Source: Mesostigma viride
Taxonomy: Eukaryota; Streptophyta; Mesostigmatophyceae; Mesostigmatales; Mesostigmataceae
Length of the DNA stretch: 27,500 nt
Reading direction: 5' to 3'
Assembly: GCA_009746045.1 (NCBI GenBank)
Contig: RPFO01001021.1
Span: forward strand, 450,116-477,615
Shown here: positions 16,205-27,029 of the stretch, one piece after another
Numbering within the stretch: position 1 is the first letter of the stretch
Layout of the letters: every line of letters starts with the position of its first letter
Notes under the pieces: generated by a model
Seen by the model: the letters and a program-made list of their open reading frames with translations, nothing else
Told to the model about the DNA's origin: nothing
Database searches by the model: none
Translations under genes and position numbers: made by a program

Positions 16205-18239
16205 GCTCCACAAGCCACGAGCCACGAGCCACGAGGTAGCCATGGCTGACGTCCGGCGGAGCTCAGAACTTTCGCGTCTGAGCCCCAAATTCCGTCAGAT
16301 CACTCGCAACCGATGCATCTTTTCTAGGCGCATCTGCTACTATAAACGGTTACAGCTGTAACGCAGTATTGTGACCAGCCTGCAGCTATTACGCGAACTG
16401 CTATTATGACGAGCAAACGCACAACAACGCAACGCAGCCTGGCGAATGCGTTAGGCAATGAAAATACGCATGCAGCTTCGGCTGCAGCTTCGCCCACCGG
16501 CCCAGATGGCAACGGTGACACTAGTCGTGCGCTGGTGCTCGCCCAGCCTCCCGGGCTCGCCTCGCCCTCTGCATCGCCTGAACCTAAGCGCAGTCGCTCT
16601 GCTGAGCCGCCCTGGGAAGAGACCTCCTTTGACGTCAACAGCTCCGGCTTCTGGCAACGCAGCCCCGGTTGCATGGTTCATGGAAGACGTGTTTTTCGGC
16701 AATCACGCCTCGCTTCTAGCCCTGTGCGTGTACCTCACGTCCCACAACCGTGGCCGCTGGCCTGGTGACGGCAAGCTTGTCGACCCCGCCGAGGCTCTCC
16801 CAATCATTCACCGCATGAGTCGCCCCAAGCTCCAATGCTTCGCCCTCTGCTCCCTTGTTGGACCGGCTCCGAATCCGAGATCTGGGCTTCCCAACCGCCC
16901 CCCCCCACCTTCCCCACCGAAGCCACCATCCGCACCCTCCTCAAGGAAGCTTTCGAGCAGCACGTGACCCCTCTTGCCGCAGATGTGGCGGCAATTGGCG
17001 GCACGCTGGCTGCTGAGCTCCCCACCATCCCCACCGCCACCGCCACCCTCCTCGCCTCCACCCCCCCACCCCCCTCCGCCTCCACCGACTCCATCACCGC
17101 CCAGCTCCGCGACATCGACCAGCGCCTCAAGGATAATGCAATCGCTATCGAGGTCTTGCAGAACACAGCAGGCCTCACCGCCCAGGCAGTGAAGGACATT
17201 GCCGCCAAGCCAGCCCCGGCTGGCCTGGCCGGCGATGCTCCTCCCATCACGACCTGGGCGGACATGCTTAAGCAACATACCACCTCCACCACCTCCGCCG
17301 TCGCAGCCCAGCTCCAGCGGCAGACGCTTGACCTCCGCGAGGAGGCCGAGCTCGCCAAGCGCAGCCTCAACGCCATCCTCAAGAACCTCGACATGGAAGA
17401 AGGTGAGAATTCCGAGAAGCTTGCACGTGCGTTTGAGAGCAAAATCCTTGCACGCATGGGCCTTCTTGGTGAGATCAAGCTGACCGCCCACCGCCTCCCC
17501 CGCGCGCGGGGTAAGGCGGGGGCGCCTCCGCTTCTTCTCACCTTTAAGACCCCGGCGGACAAGATTTCGTTTCTCAGACGCCGCAAGCGGCTCGAGAATA
17601 CTCCCTTCACCGTGGACGACGACTTGACCCTGGCCCAGCAACAACGGCGACGGGAGCTATGGCCGACCTACCTCCAGCTCCGGCAGACCAAGGCGGGCCA
17701 GCCGGTGTACTGGAAGGGGGCGGCCATCTACGTCGGCCACAAGCCCTGGCCAGCCGGACCCCCTCGACCACCGCGGCCCCAGCAACTCCAGCCCCAGCCT
17801 AGGGGAATACAGCAATAGTGTAGAATAGTTAGACAGTGGCCTTGTACATGCCCGCCTACTACAGGCACTATACCAGCTTAGGCCTAGCCCTTTTTAGTCA
17901 TGTACATGTGTGCCTATGATGAGCCACCCTCCAGATGATACCTAGCTTTATTTAATCATGCCGTGCCCATGCAGGGGGTCACTCCCTGCTGAGAAGCCAT
18001 GCCCTAGCTCAGTTGTATAGCTGTGCTGATCTTCCCCACCTATGACAGGCTCCCCTTAGCTGGGTGTTGCCTGAAACTCTGGGTGGTGCAGGTGCCCTAG
18101 TGCACCTAGAGCAAGTGTTGTTTACATTCCCACCCTTGCAGGAAGTAGCTTAGAATGTATGATAGGCCATATGTCCCTTCTCTGGGCTATGTGCTACATA
18201 TACTCCCAACGGAGTTATGTTACAATTCAATTCAATTCA
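16205..18239 (+). mobile_element. ORF1-only LINE-like element, copy 1
   Basis: It is flanked by the 14-base direct repeat ATTCATTTGCAGAT at 16191-16204 and 18240-18253, a typical target-primed insertion duplication. It has a 5' leader of about 200 bases (with a CCACGAG triplicate at 16216-16238), one ORF1 region, a 3' region of about 420 bases without ORFs and a tail of TTCAA repeats. No endonuclease or reverse-transcriptase region is present. Copy 2 (21123-22861, minus) has the same ORF1 and 3' region, so the absence of ORF2 looks like a property of the family. Confidence 0.75.
16406..17818 (+). pseudogene. LINE ORF1-like protein gene, frameshifted
   Basis: The reading frame starts at 16406, moves to another frame at about 16650-16830 and returns for a long clean stretch to the stop at 17818. 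The N-terminus is disordered and basic (SPEPKRSRS). The middle is Ala/Pro/Thr rich with a helical coiled-coil-like region (DIDQRLKDNAIAIEVLQ...LREEAELAKRSL). The C-terminus has the L1 ORF1p-like pattern DDDLTLAQQQRRRELWP, then YLQLRQ and PVYWKGAAIYV. LINE ORF1 proteins are RNA-binding chaperones that trimerise through such coiled coils. The two shifts make this copy non-functional. Confidence 0.7.
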
Positions 18240-18253
18240 ATTCATTTGCAGAT

Positions 18254-18336
18254 CGCGTTTTTCCGCGTTTTCCGCGGCCCGGCACTGAACGCAAATGGTT
18301 TTCACCTTTGCGGAGTGCCTGATCAGAATATACGCT
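18254..18336 (+). mobile_element. Dispersed repeat copy 1, second part
   Basis: It continues the repeat cut at 16204: CGCGTTTTTCCGCG through the segment ending GATCAGAATAT, aligned with 18658-18734 and 26394-26461. Confidence 0.7.
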
Positions 18337-18415
18337 TGGCTGATTTCGATAGTACCGGCTACGCCCCCTTCTAAGAAGGATTCAGCCGTGTTCAGCCCGT
18401 CTCACGTTGCGAGAC

Positions 18416-18734
18416 TGAACAAGTGAGTCTCGCGTGCAGACACGTGTGTAGTACTCCTACACACAGATCTCGAGTGATTTATCTAGTACCAAATCCGAAA
18501 GGCTTGCATCACTCCCCGGACAGGAGAACTTTTGCGGATGACTGTAGGTGTAAGTTGGCGATCGATGCCATGGTAACCGGAGACGTCCGTCCTATAGTCA
18601 GCGAAAGTTGGTGCGAGAGGTCCCCAGTTCGATTTCGGTCGGATTCATTTGCAGATCGCGTTTTTCCGCATTTTCCGCGGCCCGGCACTGAACGCAAATG
18701 GTTTTCACCTTTGCGGAGTGCCTGATCAGAGTAT
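18416..18734 (+). mobile_element. Dispersed repeat copy 2, full length (about 320 bp)
   Basis: It runs from TGAACAAGT to CTGATCAGAGTAT and aligns throughout with 26152-26461. It contains the B-box-like GTTCGATTTCGG near 18628. It abuts the truncated tail of the reverse-transcriptase pseudogene. A tRNA-derived SINE is one reading, but no A-box with correct spacing and no clear target duplication was found. Confidence 0.65.
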
Positions 18735-18735
18735 C

Positions 18736-18947
18736 CTACCTGAAAATGGATCGCAGCATGTTGGTGACCGCGCCGTCCAGCTTGCGGGCCAGGTCGGCGG
18801 TGAGGGTCCATGTCTCGGCCCCATACGTAAGAACAGGCCGCAGGACGAGGACCTTGAACAGGTCCTGTTTCTCGATCTTGTCCAGGGGCTTGCGCCACCT
18901 GGGGCCCGCGGTGTTGGTGTAACGCGTGCCAGGCGATCGAGGGAGAT
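18736..18947 (-). pseudogene. Reverse-transcriptase C-terminal fragment
   Basis: The minus-strand frame reads DLFKVLVLRPVLTYGAETW and TADLARKLDGAVTNMLR, the usual post-palm region of non-LTR retrotransposon reverse transcriptases. It ends where the dispersed repeat begins. Its upstream end, ATCTCCCTCGATCG (minus strand, 18934-18947), is repeated at 22862-22875, where another fragment of such a gene ends. The two fragments were therefore one gene before the insertion of 18948-22861. A frame difference between the two shows additional decay. Confidence 0.75.
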
Positions 18948-18950
18948 TAA

Positions 18951-19420
18951 GGCCCGCTCTACACGGAAAGTTGGGAGACCCCAAACCCAAAGAGCAAAGC
19001 TTGGTCGGCGCGGGTCAGCGCATGGAATCCTGTAGAATCTGGCAGCGAGGTACGGATAACGCTCGGTTTGGACTTTTCCCTTTGTCTCGATAACCGATTT
19101 TCGTGAGTTTTCGTGTAGTTGCCCCCGTGTCCAGGATGTCAGATGTCCGACGTGTCCAACGCACGTTAACTTTCCTTTTCGGGTTTGGGGGGGGAAACCA
19201 AGTTTCTTGGCGAGACCTCACCAAGAAACTTGAACCCCTAAAAAGCGGGCCGAAAAGGGAAGTTTGGTGTGCGTCGAAAACACGATTCCAGGTATCAAGA
19301 ATCTCTGCTTACAGTTTTCGACGGACGATTTCCCGATTCCTCCGCCGACCCTCGAATCTTCATCTCGGCCCGCACGAACTTTCACTTTTACCCGCCCCAA
19401 CTTTCCGTGTAGAGCGGGCC
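18951..19420. mobile_element. Harbinger/Tourist-type MITE, 470 bp
   Basis: Perfect 25-base terminal inverted repeats (18951-18975 and 19396-19420, outer end GGCCCGCTCTACACGG) are flanked by TAA on both sides (18948-18950 and 19421-19423). A three-base TWA duplication and a GGCC-type terminus are typical of PIF/Harbinger MITEs. No transposase ORF is present. Confidence 0.8.
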
Positions 19421-19423
19421 TAA

Positions 19424-21122
19424 CCCCTAAATGGTCTGGCTGCCGATTTTCCGCCTAAAACTGAGTTACAGCCGACACGTCGGCCCCTTCTCGGGGGACC
19501 AAATGCCGCGAAAACTATTGAGAATTAGGAAAAGTTTAGCTGAGAAGATCGAAAGTTTATAATTTTCCTCACAGCATGGTACTAGGGTTTGCATACTTCT
19601 GACAAAGTTATAGAGGTGTTCTGGCCGGTCAAAGTACAAGGGGTCAGGGTACTTTTTCACGTACAACGTGCATTCCGGAAAACGACGACCTGGCCATGGC
19701 GGCTTGTGCCCACGCATGGCATTTACGTTTTCGTTCGAATTTTCTGACCAAACTCAGGAAATTGATTTTATACGTCCTAAAGATGACACAGGCCGATTTT
19801 TGGTTCGCGGGAATGCCATTTGATAGGTGTCGGCAGCGTTCTTGCTGGAAAAAACTGCGATCAGGCCGGACGATAGAAACGTTGACAGCAATACCTTTCC
19901 GGCGTATTTTAAAGGATATATTGGTTTCTTTGTACTTTTTATGTTACATAGTAGTCGTAAACGTGCAAGGGTGGCCAGAAATCGCCGAATCCAGCGACCA
20001 TGCTGCACAACTTTGGTGTGCCGAAATGCGCCATTTTGCGGCCACCGCCTGGGCCAAGGTAACGCCATCCATGCCTGGTAAAGCTTAATCATCGTTTTCC
20101 TATCGATGTTTGACGTCTATATATGCGTTCTAGCTTGTGTAGCACATTCTTTTTGCATTATTCATGCTCTTTCTTGACCCTGGCCTGGCCCCTTTCTAAA
20201 ACACCCTTCTTAGATGCTTCCCTCAGTCAGTTGACCTGCCACAGGGTGATGGTGATAAGTTTTAGAGGCTGTATGGGTTTTAATACCTCCATATATGTTT
20301 GTTATACATTTCCCACACACATATTGCATGAGTGTGAGGCAGTTGGCTGGTCTCTGTGGCATCATCAAGCATGTAACCGGTGAGTAGAAGCTTCCCATTG
20401 TCAGCATGTGCCACCAGGTGTGCTGGCCATCACCTGGCAAGCTATAGCAGCTTAGGCCTAGTTTATCCTTGCTAGGGCAAGCTGAAATAGGCTTAAAATC
20501 ACTAGTTTGTTGGTGGCTGCCTCCTAGAATGCATGCCTTGCGTAGGGTATCCGTACCACGTTACCTACGTGCATGGACAAGGTGGTACCTGCACATAGGT
20601 GCCATGTAAGGGCAGTGTGATGATGCAGTTATGTTTCCCCATCATTGTGGAAGGGAAATGTATTGTGTGGCATGGTTGGGGGCCATATTAGTAGGTATTA
20701 GTAGGTAGTATGCCCACTCCTACCCCCTTGGTTGCTTTTTACCAACGGTACCCCTATGGGCTGTACTGGGTGTAACTGCTGGTATACCCACCCAAATGAT
20801 GACCCCAATGGCTCAAACTGTTCAGCAACTAATTGTTTATCATCCCTGAAGTGGTAGGTGCCTAGCTCTTACAACATAATTCAAAATGCATATTCTACCA
20901 AAAATGAAAACGCTCGTCTTGACCCCCCTGACTTTGACGGCAGTTATACATGGCCTACCCTGCATATATGTAAGGTTGTGATATACCAACCCGAAGGGCA
21001 ACTCATGGACATGCTTGGCCCCCAAGGACAGCCATTGGATATGGGTGGGTTGGATGGCATCTGGTTTGCAAAATTGTGAAGTTACAGCCGATGCATCGGC
21101 AGTATTTCTGCCCATTTAGGGG
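19424..21122. mobile_element. TTAA-flanked non-autonomous element, possibly piggyBac-type
   Basis: The ends are inverted: CCCCTAAATGG at 19424-19434 and CCATTTAGGGG at 21112-21122. The right side is followed by TTAA. The left side would be preceded by TTAA (T at 18947 plus TAA) once the MITE is removed. A TTAA duplication and CCC-starting ends are piggyBac hallmarks. The GTTACAGCCGA dyad occurs near both ends (19464 and 21081). No transposase frame was recognised in the 1.7 kb interior, which is otherwise featureless. Confidence 0.4.
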
Positions 21123-22861
21123 TTAATTAATTAATTAATTAAAATCATAGCTCCGTGGGGAGCATATGTAACACATAGCCCTGAGAAAGGGGCATCTATG
21201 GGTTTGTAATACAATCAGGGCGACAACCTGCAGGTGTAGGATGTACAACTATCACCTGCTCTGGGTGCACTAGGTGCACCTGCACCTCCATGGTGGTTCA
21301 TGCCTCCTAAACAAGCACAGGCACCTGCAGGGGGGGCTTGAGGAGAGGGCCTAGAAGGCCTGCATGACATATGGGGTGGAAGGTATGTGGCTAGGCTATA
21401 GCTGGGGTACACATGGCCTCTCAGCAGAGAGTAACTCCCTGCATGGGCAAAGCATCATTGACTCGAAATTGCTACGGCTATTGCAAGGGCGGGTGTGGGC
21501 CCGTCACGTAGGCATACATGGCCACGTCACTAAGCTTTCTAGGCTACACTACTGCTATATATTCCCTAGGCTGGGGTGGCTGGGGTGGCTGGGGCGGCAG
21601 GGGTCGCCTGCCAGGGCTTGTGGGCGACGTAGATGTCCGCCCCCTTCCAGTAGACCGGCTTCTGCCCCGCCTTCTGCCGAAGCTGGAGGTAGGTCGGCCA
21701 TAGCTCCCGTCGCCGTTGTTGCTGCGTCAAGGTCAAGTCGTCGTCCAGCGTGTAGGCGGTCCCCCCAAGCCGCTTGCGACACTTGAGGAACTCCATCTTA
21801 TCCGCCATGGTGTCAAAGGTGAGCTAGGAGCAAGGGGGAGGGGCCGGCCTTACCCCGCGAGCGGGGAAGGCGGGTCACCCCCCGCGGCTTGCCCTTACCA
21901 GTGATAGCCATGGGGACAAGGATTTTGTTCTCAAACGCCAGGGCAAGGGTCTCGGAGGTCTCGTCCTGCAGCGGGTTGAAGTGCTTGACTATGACGTTAA
22001 GGCTGCGCTTGGCGAGCTCGGCCTCCTCGCGGAGGTCCAGCATCTGCTGCTTAAGCTGGGCGGCGACGGCGGAGGTGGTGGAGGTGGCGTGCTGCTTAAG
22101 CATGTCCGCCCAGGTCGGGATGCCGGGAGGAGCATCGCCGGCAGGGCCAGCAGGGGCTGGCCGAGCGGCGATGTCCTTCACCGCCTGGGCAGTGATGCCG
22201 GCGGTGTTCTGCAAGCATTCGATGGCTATGGCATTGTCCTGCAGGCGCTTGTCGATGGCGAGGAGCTGGGCGGTGAGGGCGTCGGTTGTGGTGGAGGTGG
22301 AGGCGAGGAGCTTGGAGGTGGCGGTGGTGGTGGAGGGGAGGAGGGGAAGCTCGGCAGCCAGCGTGCCGCCCATGGCCGCCACATCTGCGGCCAGGGGTGT
22401 CACGTGCTGTTCGATGGCCTTGTGGATGATGGAGCGAATTTCGGAGGTGGAGGGGGGGGCCCAGATCTCGGCGACAGAGCGCCCGAGGAGGCAGCAGAGG
22501 CCTGCCGGGCGAGGATCTGAAGGCGGGGGCGGGAGTAGCGGGACACGTGATCCGGGTGATAAAAATCACCGCGGGTAGGCGGAATGATGCGACCTTGGAC
22601 GTAAAAGTGCTTGCACAGGGCAAGAAGCGAGGTGCGCGTCCCGAAGAACACGGCTTTCATAAACTGGATGGGAGCTGCTTGGCCTTGTGTCCACCAGGCA
22701 GCTGATTTGGCGTCAAAGTCGATTTCTTTCCAGCCCGGCTCGTCAGGGGGCGGATCCTCAGGGCGACTGCGTTTAGGCTCAGGCGATGCAGAGGGCGAGG
22801 CAAGTCCGTGAGGGGGCTGGGCAACCACCAGTGCATGCACGACTAGTGTCACCGTTGCCTT
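21123..22861 (-). mobile_element. ORF1-only LINE-like element, copy 2 (5'-truncated)
   Basis: On the minus strand it begins at 22861 inside ORF1 (at the GNGDTS codons of copy 1). It continues through ORF1 and the same 3' region as copy 1 (for example GGGCTATGTGYTACATAT and the CACGGAGCTATG end) and finishes in an AATT-repeat tail at about 21123-21143. The 14-base direct repeat CGATCGAGGGAGAT at 18934-18947 and 22862-22875 is its target duplication, now separated by the later insertions in the tail. Confidence 0.75.
21566..22860 (-). pseudogene. LINE ORF1-like gene, copy 2, frameshifted
   Basis: Three consecutive frame segments (22860-22400, 22403-21813 and 21808-21566) align in order with copy 1: SPEPKRSR and KAVFFGTRTSLLALC, then the coiled-coil part (LREEAELAKRSL), then DDDLTLTQQQRRRELWP and KPVYWKGADIYV. 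The start is lost by 5' truncation and at least two shifts break the frame. Confidence 0.7.
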
Positions 22862-23642
22862 CGATCGAGGGAGATGCGATGGTCCACATCAGCCTCGCAG
22901 CTGGGAAGCAGGCTGCCCAGCAGCTTGACACGGTCCCGATACAGGACTCGAGAGCCGTCAAGGAGAAAGAGGGCTGGCGGTTTGTGGGTGAGCCCAATCC
23001 GGCGCCAGAGCCTCTGTCTTCTTGCCATGACCTCAAGCCGGGCCACTGCATGCACGGGCCTCGATAGACAGGCAGTCAAGCCACGTCTGCACGTGCCTAG
23101 TGTCCTCGAAGAGGGTGGTGTCGTCGGCATAGATGATGTCCTCCAGCCGAATCTCCGTTCCCGCCCCGCCATGCCAGAAACGGTTGGCAACCTGCACCCC
23201 TGGTTCCCTACCCACGATGCGGGCAAATCGCTTGCGCGCCTGAATCATTACGTATTCGACTACAATAATGAACAGGTAGGGCGACAGCACGCAGCCCTGC
23301 CACACACCCTAGCTTCTGTAAAGGGCATGGTGGCGTGGTCCCGTAGGAAGTGCGCACCGAAGTGGTGGACCCTTCATACAGGTTGCGGATCGATGACAGC
23401 AATAAGGGGGCGGGGAATCCGGAACAGCTCGAGGATGTAACATAGCGCAGGCCAGAAAACCGAATCGAAGGCTTTGATGAAGTCCACCAGCACAAGGTGC
23501 AGATGCCATGGATACGGTAGCCAAGAATGCTTAAGCACAATATAGACAACTGGTGTGGGAAACACTTACGGAGACGTTGTATAGCGCTGAAGCAGTTCAA
23601 TGTCAGGCCGGGTTTGTGGCATGCATTACCCCCGGATACCAA
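22862..23642 (-). pseudogene. Reverse-transcriptase fragment of a non-LTR retrotransposon
   Basis: Across several broken minus-strand frames the RT signatures appear in order: LVDFIKAFDSVFW (about 23490-23450), RIPRPLIAVI, WQGCVLSPYLF (near 23300), IIYADDTTLFED (catalytic YADD, near 23140) and KLLGS...DVDHRISLDR at the end. It resumes beyond a 3.9 kb insertion at 18947. The N-terminal endonuclease is not seen. Several frameshifts make it non-functional. Confidence 0.8.
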
Positions 23643-26149
23643 CGTACCGTTCCAATAATGCCAGTCGACTCAACAATTGATACCATATCGGGCCAAGGGC
23701 ACTGCCGGTACTCTTTTGTGTTGTGAATGTTCGTGTCGTAACAGACCCTAGCCAGGCTGAGTCGGGGTATGATTGCCAAAGGACGCAATGCAGGAATTGC
23801 CGTGAAGCAATTCGTTTGATAGCGATGCTATGTGTGGAAGTCGGTAAGCTATAAGCACGTACTTAATTTCATCTTGGTGCAGGCAATAGCTATGTGACAG
23901 GTCACAACGGGTGACAAGGGTTGGAATGGCATTATTACATGCAGTAATGCAGTATACTGTTAATCCACTCACGGTCCTAAATTTAGGACTTTGTCCTAAT
24001 TTGTCCTAGAGGTCACTATAACCGAGGTACCGGGTAGGGGGGTCCGAACACCATGTACGTGGACGGTACCCGCCGTGATGTACCCGATCTGTGGTACCGG
24101 CACATGGCACCCGGATTCCGTACCCGGGTACCGGGTAGATGCGCGGGAAAGTAGGTACCTCGACCAAACATATAACCGATTTTGGAGAGAAAAAGTGGGT
24201 GCGGGAATGATGTGAGGTGGATATGGCGACCTGACAATCGTGGCCGGCGTTTTTACGTGCGTTTATCATTTCGGGCGCCCAGTAGGAAAAACGAAAGGTG
24301 GTTAGTTATGCTTAACGGCTGTGAAAATTTTCTGCGCAAGTTGTTATGTGTAGCGCTGTAGCACAGCGGCACAACACAAAAAATGGGTCGCAGATCGCCT
24401 GCTCGCGGAGGGTCGATTTTGGCACAAACATGTCAGTGTATTAGCAATGGTGGTACGAATCAAGCCAGAAAAGTTTTGTGGACGATTTTGATTATATATA
24501 GTCTGGAGTTTAGGAACGGAGTATTAGACATGGGAGCGCCTGGGCCGTGATATTCTTGCCCGATTTCCATTGTCGACCATGCATGTTTTAGGGACGTTCA
24601 GGCTGGGCAGCGAGCGCACCTTATAGGTCTTCACTTTCGGTATTTCTTGGACCTAGAACGCAGCACAAGCGTGGTTTATATCATTTTCGAACCGGTTGGC
24701 CAGCTTTGGTGCACTCTGCTCTCGGAAAGCTGACCTGACTGCGGATTTCAGCGACTTTTCAGTGCAACCATCTGGAAGTGGCGACGTAAGTAGCAGGTAC
24801 GTGCCGGGGTGTCCTGGATCATGAGTGTAACTGGCAACGCTGTCGTGGTGTTTTGAGTCAGCCAGCTATGCCTAAAAAGAGGGGACGCTCTCTGTGCACA
24901 TAACTGTCACACATAGTTGGTTTACGGTCATACAATTTTTTACGTCTCTATCTTCGTCGTCCGCTGCAGCTAAAACACGCATGCGTAAGAGCAGTTTTAC
25001 TCATGTGTTAGTTATAAACCATGGTCCTATGGCCTGCAGTCGTTCAGGGTGTTCTCAGACAGTATATACAGTATGGTTTACTACGTGTTACATGCACCCT
25101 GAATTCGCTCACAAAGCGTTGCATGTTAGCACAACGTTGTTTTGTAACTTCATTGCATGGGCTGCATCAATGGGTTAGTTGCAATGCAAATGCAATGTTG
25201 TTTCATCGCTGGGTGGTGGCCAGCATGTCCGCGATGTCAAAGAAGGTTTGGCATATGCTTAGAGAAAGTTTACCGTACGGGGTGGGCCATGCATGTTCAA
25301 GCCGGCCGGGCAACCTCAGCAACCATGCAACAGTATATTGCATTACCTGCACCATCTGTGACACCGTTATAGGCACGCGTATACATACAGGCAGCCACAG
25401 CAGGGTATGGCCTTGTTATACGCTGCCCCGCCATCCCCGAGGCCTCTGGCCTCGTAGGGTCCCATGCATGGGGCCCCTAGCGTTTGTAAGATGCTCAAGG
25501 GACCGTGTGGATAGCATGGTAATGCGTTGATATACTAATTGGTCCTATTGGTCCTAATTAAGTTCACCATTTCGCCAATTTTCCCGTTTGCGGTGTGGTA
25601 TGGGGGCAGTGCCCATTTAGATGGTAAATGTTGTCTTTTTAACCCATGGCCAGGTTTTTGATAGAAATTCAAAAGGTGTATTATCTGCCATGGGCACCAA
25701 TGCCCGGCAGGGTCAAATGTTCATGTAACTTTGCATGCATGCATATTTGATACGTCAAACTGGTCCTAAATTTAGGACTTTTTCTGGGAAAATTAACAAT
25801 AGGTATTGTTGATAACAACAGACCACATCGGGAGCAGTCAGCGCAGGGACGCTGCCACAGTCTGTGTGCATGAGTTACACGCATGGAGTTGCGTCCGACA
25901 GAATCAGCACACCAGGAGTTATTGGGACACTGAGATGCGCTGGTTAGGCTACTGGGAATAGCGTGGGCGCTCAGCCAATATAGGCGCGACGCACAGTCAG
26001 GACTTTTTTTTTTCAATTGATACATTGGCAGTGACCTACGTCTCCCAAAGATGTGGCAGCGCTCGCTGCATGGGACCAGGCTGGAGGCATTTCATCTTTA
26101 TATAGCTCACCTGGGGTACGTTCCCAAAAGCTGAATGGCCAGGACATAT
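23643..26149. other. Host intergenic sequence without a recognised gene
   Basis: No ORF with a recognisable domain is seen. A 20-base segment (GGTCCTAAATTTAGGACTTT, itself a dyad) occurs at 23973-23992 and 25762-25781. At 24023-24161 GGTACCGGGTA-type motifs recur, with CGAGGTACC and GGTACCTCG at the ends. A ten-T run lies at about 26005. The remainder looks like unconstrained non-coding DNA. Confidence 0.4.
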
Positions 26150-26463
26150 AGTGAACAAGTCTCGAGTGGACACGTGTGTAGTACTCCTACGTACACACAC
26201 AGATCTCGAATGATTTATCTAGTACCAAATCCGAAAGGCTTGCATCACTCCCCGGAAAGGAGAACTTTTGCGGATGACTGTAGGTGTCAGTTGGCGATGC
26301 CTTAGGATCAGGAGACGTCCGTCGATCCTATAGTCAGCAAAAGTTGGTGCGAGAGGTCCCCAGTTCGATTCCGGCCTGGATTCATTTGCAGATCGCGTTT
26401 TCCGCGGCCCGGCACTGAACGCAAATGGTTTTCACCTTTCCGGCGTGCCAAATCAGAATATAG
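26150..26463 (+). mobile_element. Dispersed repeat copy 3
   Basis: It aligns with 18416-18734 over its full length, with small indels (an extra GTACAC around 26190 and loss of a few bases before CCGCGGCCCGG). The B-box-like CAGTTCGATTCCGG is closer to consensus here. Confidence 0.65.
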
Positions 26464-26595
26464 TGATGCAGGAGATAGTTGCACGCAAACACGACAGCCC
26501 CACCGCCTAGGTCATCTAGTCGCTCTAGTAACACGTACGTACTAGCCAGCCATGCATAATTTCACTGCACAAGGCTACACAGTTCCATCACCATC

Positions 26596-26819
26596 ATATT
26601 CATCATCCTGAACGACTCGAACACGCGGACAAGATAACGGCAGGCTCGAGCTACCATGGTCCGGATTCTCCCAATTTCTGGCCTGCGCTGGTTGTCTCCT
26701 TGATATTCATCATCCTGATCGACTCGAAAACGAGGAAAAGATAACGGCAGGCTCGCGAGCTAGGTACCATGGTCGATCTGGAATCTCCCGATTTCTGGCC
26801 TGCGCTGGTTGTCTCCTTG
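26596..26819 (+). repeat. Imperfect tandem duplication of about 110 bp
   Basis: The unit starting ATATTCATCATCCTGA and ending GGTTGTCTCCTTG occurs at 26596-26702 and again at 26703-26819, the second with a 10-base longer middle. Confidence 0.8.
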
Positions 26820-27029
26820 TCATGCAGTAGACAGGAAGTTATGTGTCTGTATGAGCAAGCAGAGAGACTCCCGAGTCCCGACCAAAAGGGGACCATAGCT
26901 CTCTATCAAGCTGGACGGCGCGGTCCGACTATGCAACATGCATGCTGCGGTCAATTTTCCGTGTATTCAATACGCTGCTCATGTCCGCAAGGAGGACTTG
27001 TACCGAGGTCGGCATACCTATCACCAGCA

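Noticed and set aside
19696-20383. Small ORFs of 84-130 aa inside the TTAA-flanked element
   Set aside because: No domain, no transposase DDD pattern, and overlapping frames on both strands of similar length.
24894-25530. ORFs of 94 and 169 aa in the host spacer
   Set aside because: Unusual composition, no recognisable motif and no promoter or splice signals to support coding.
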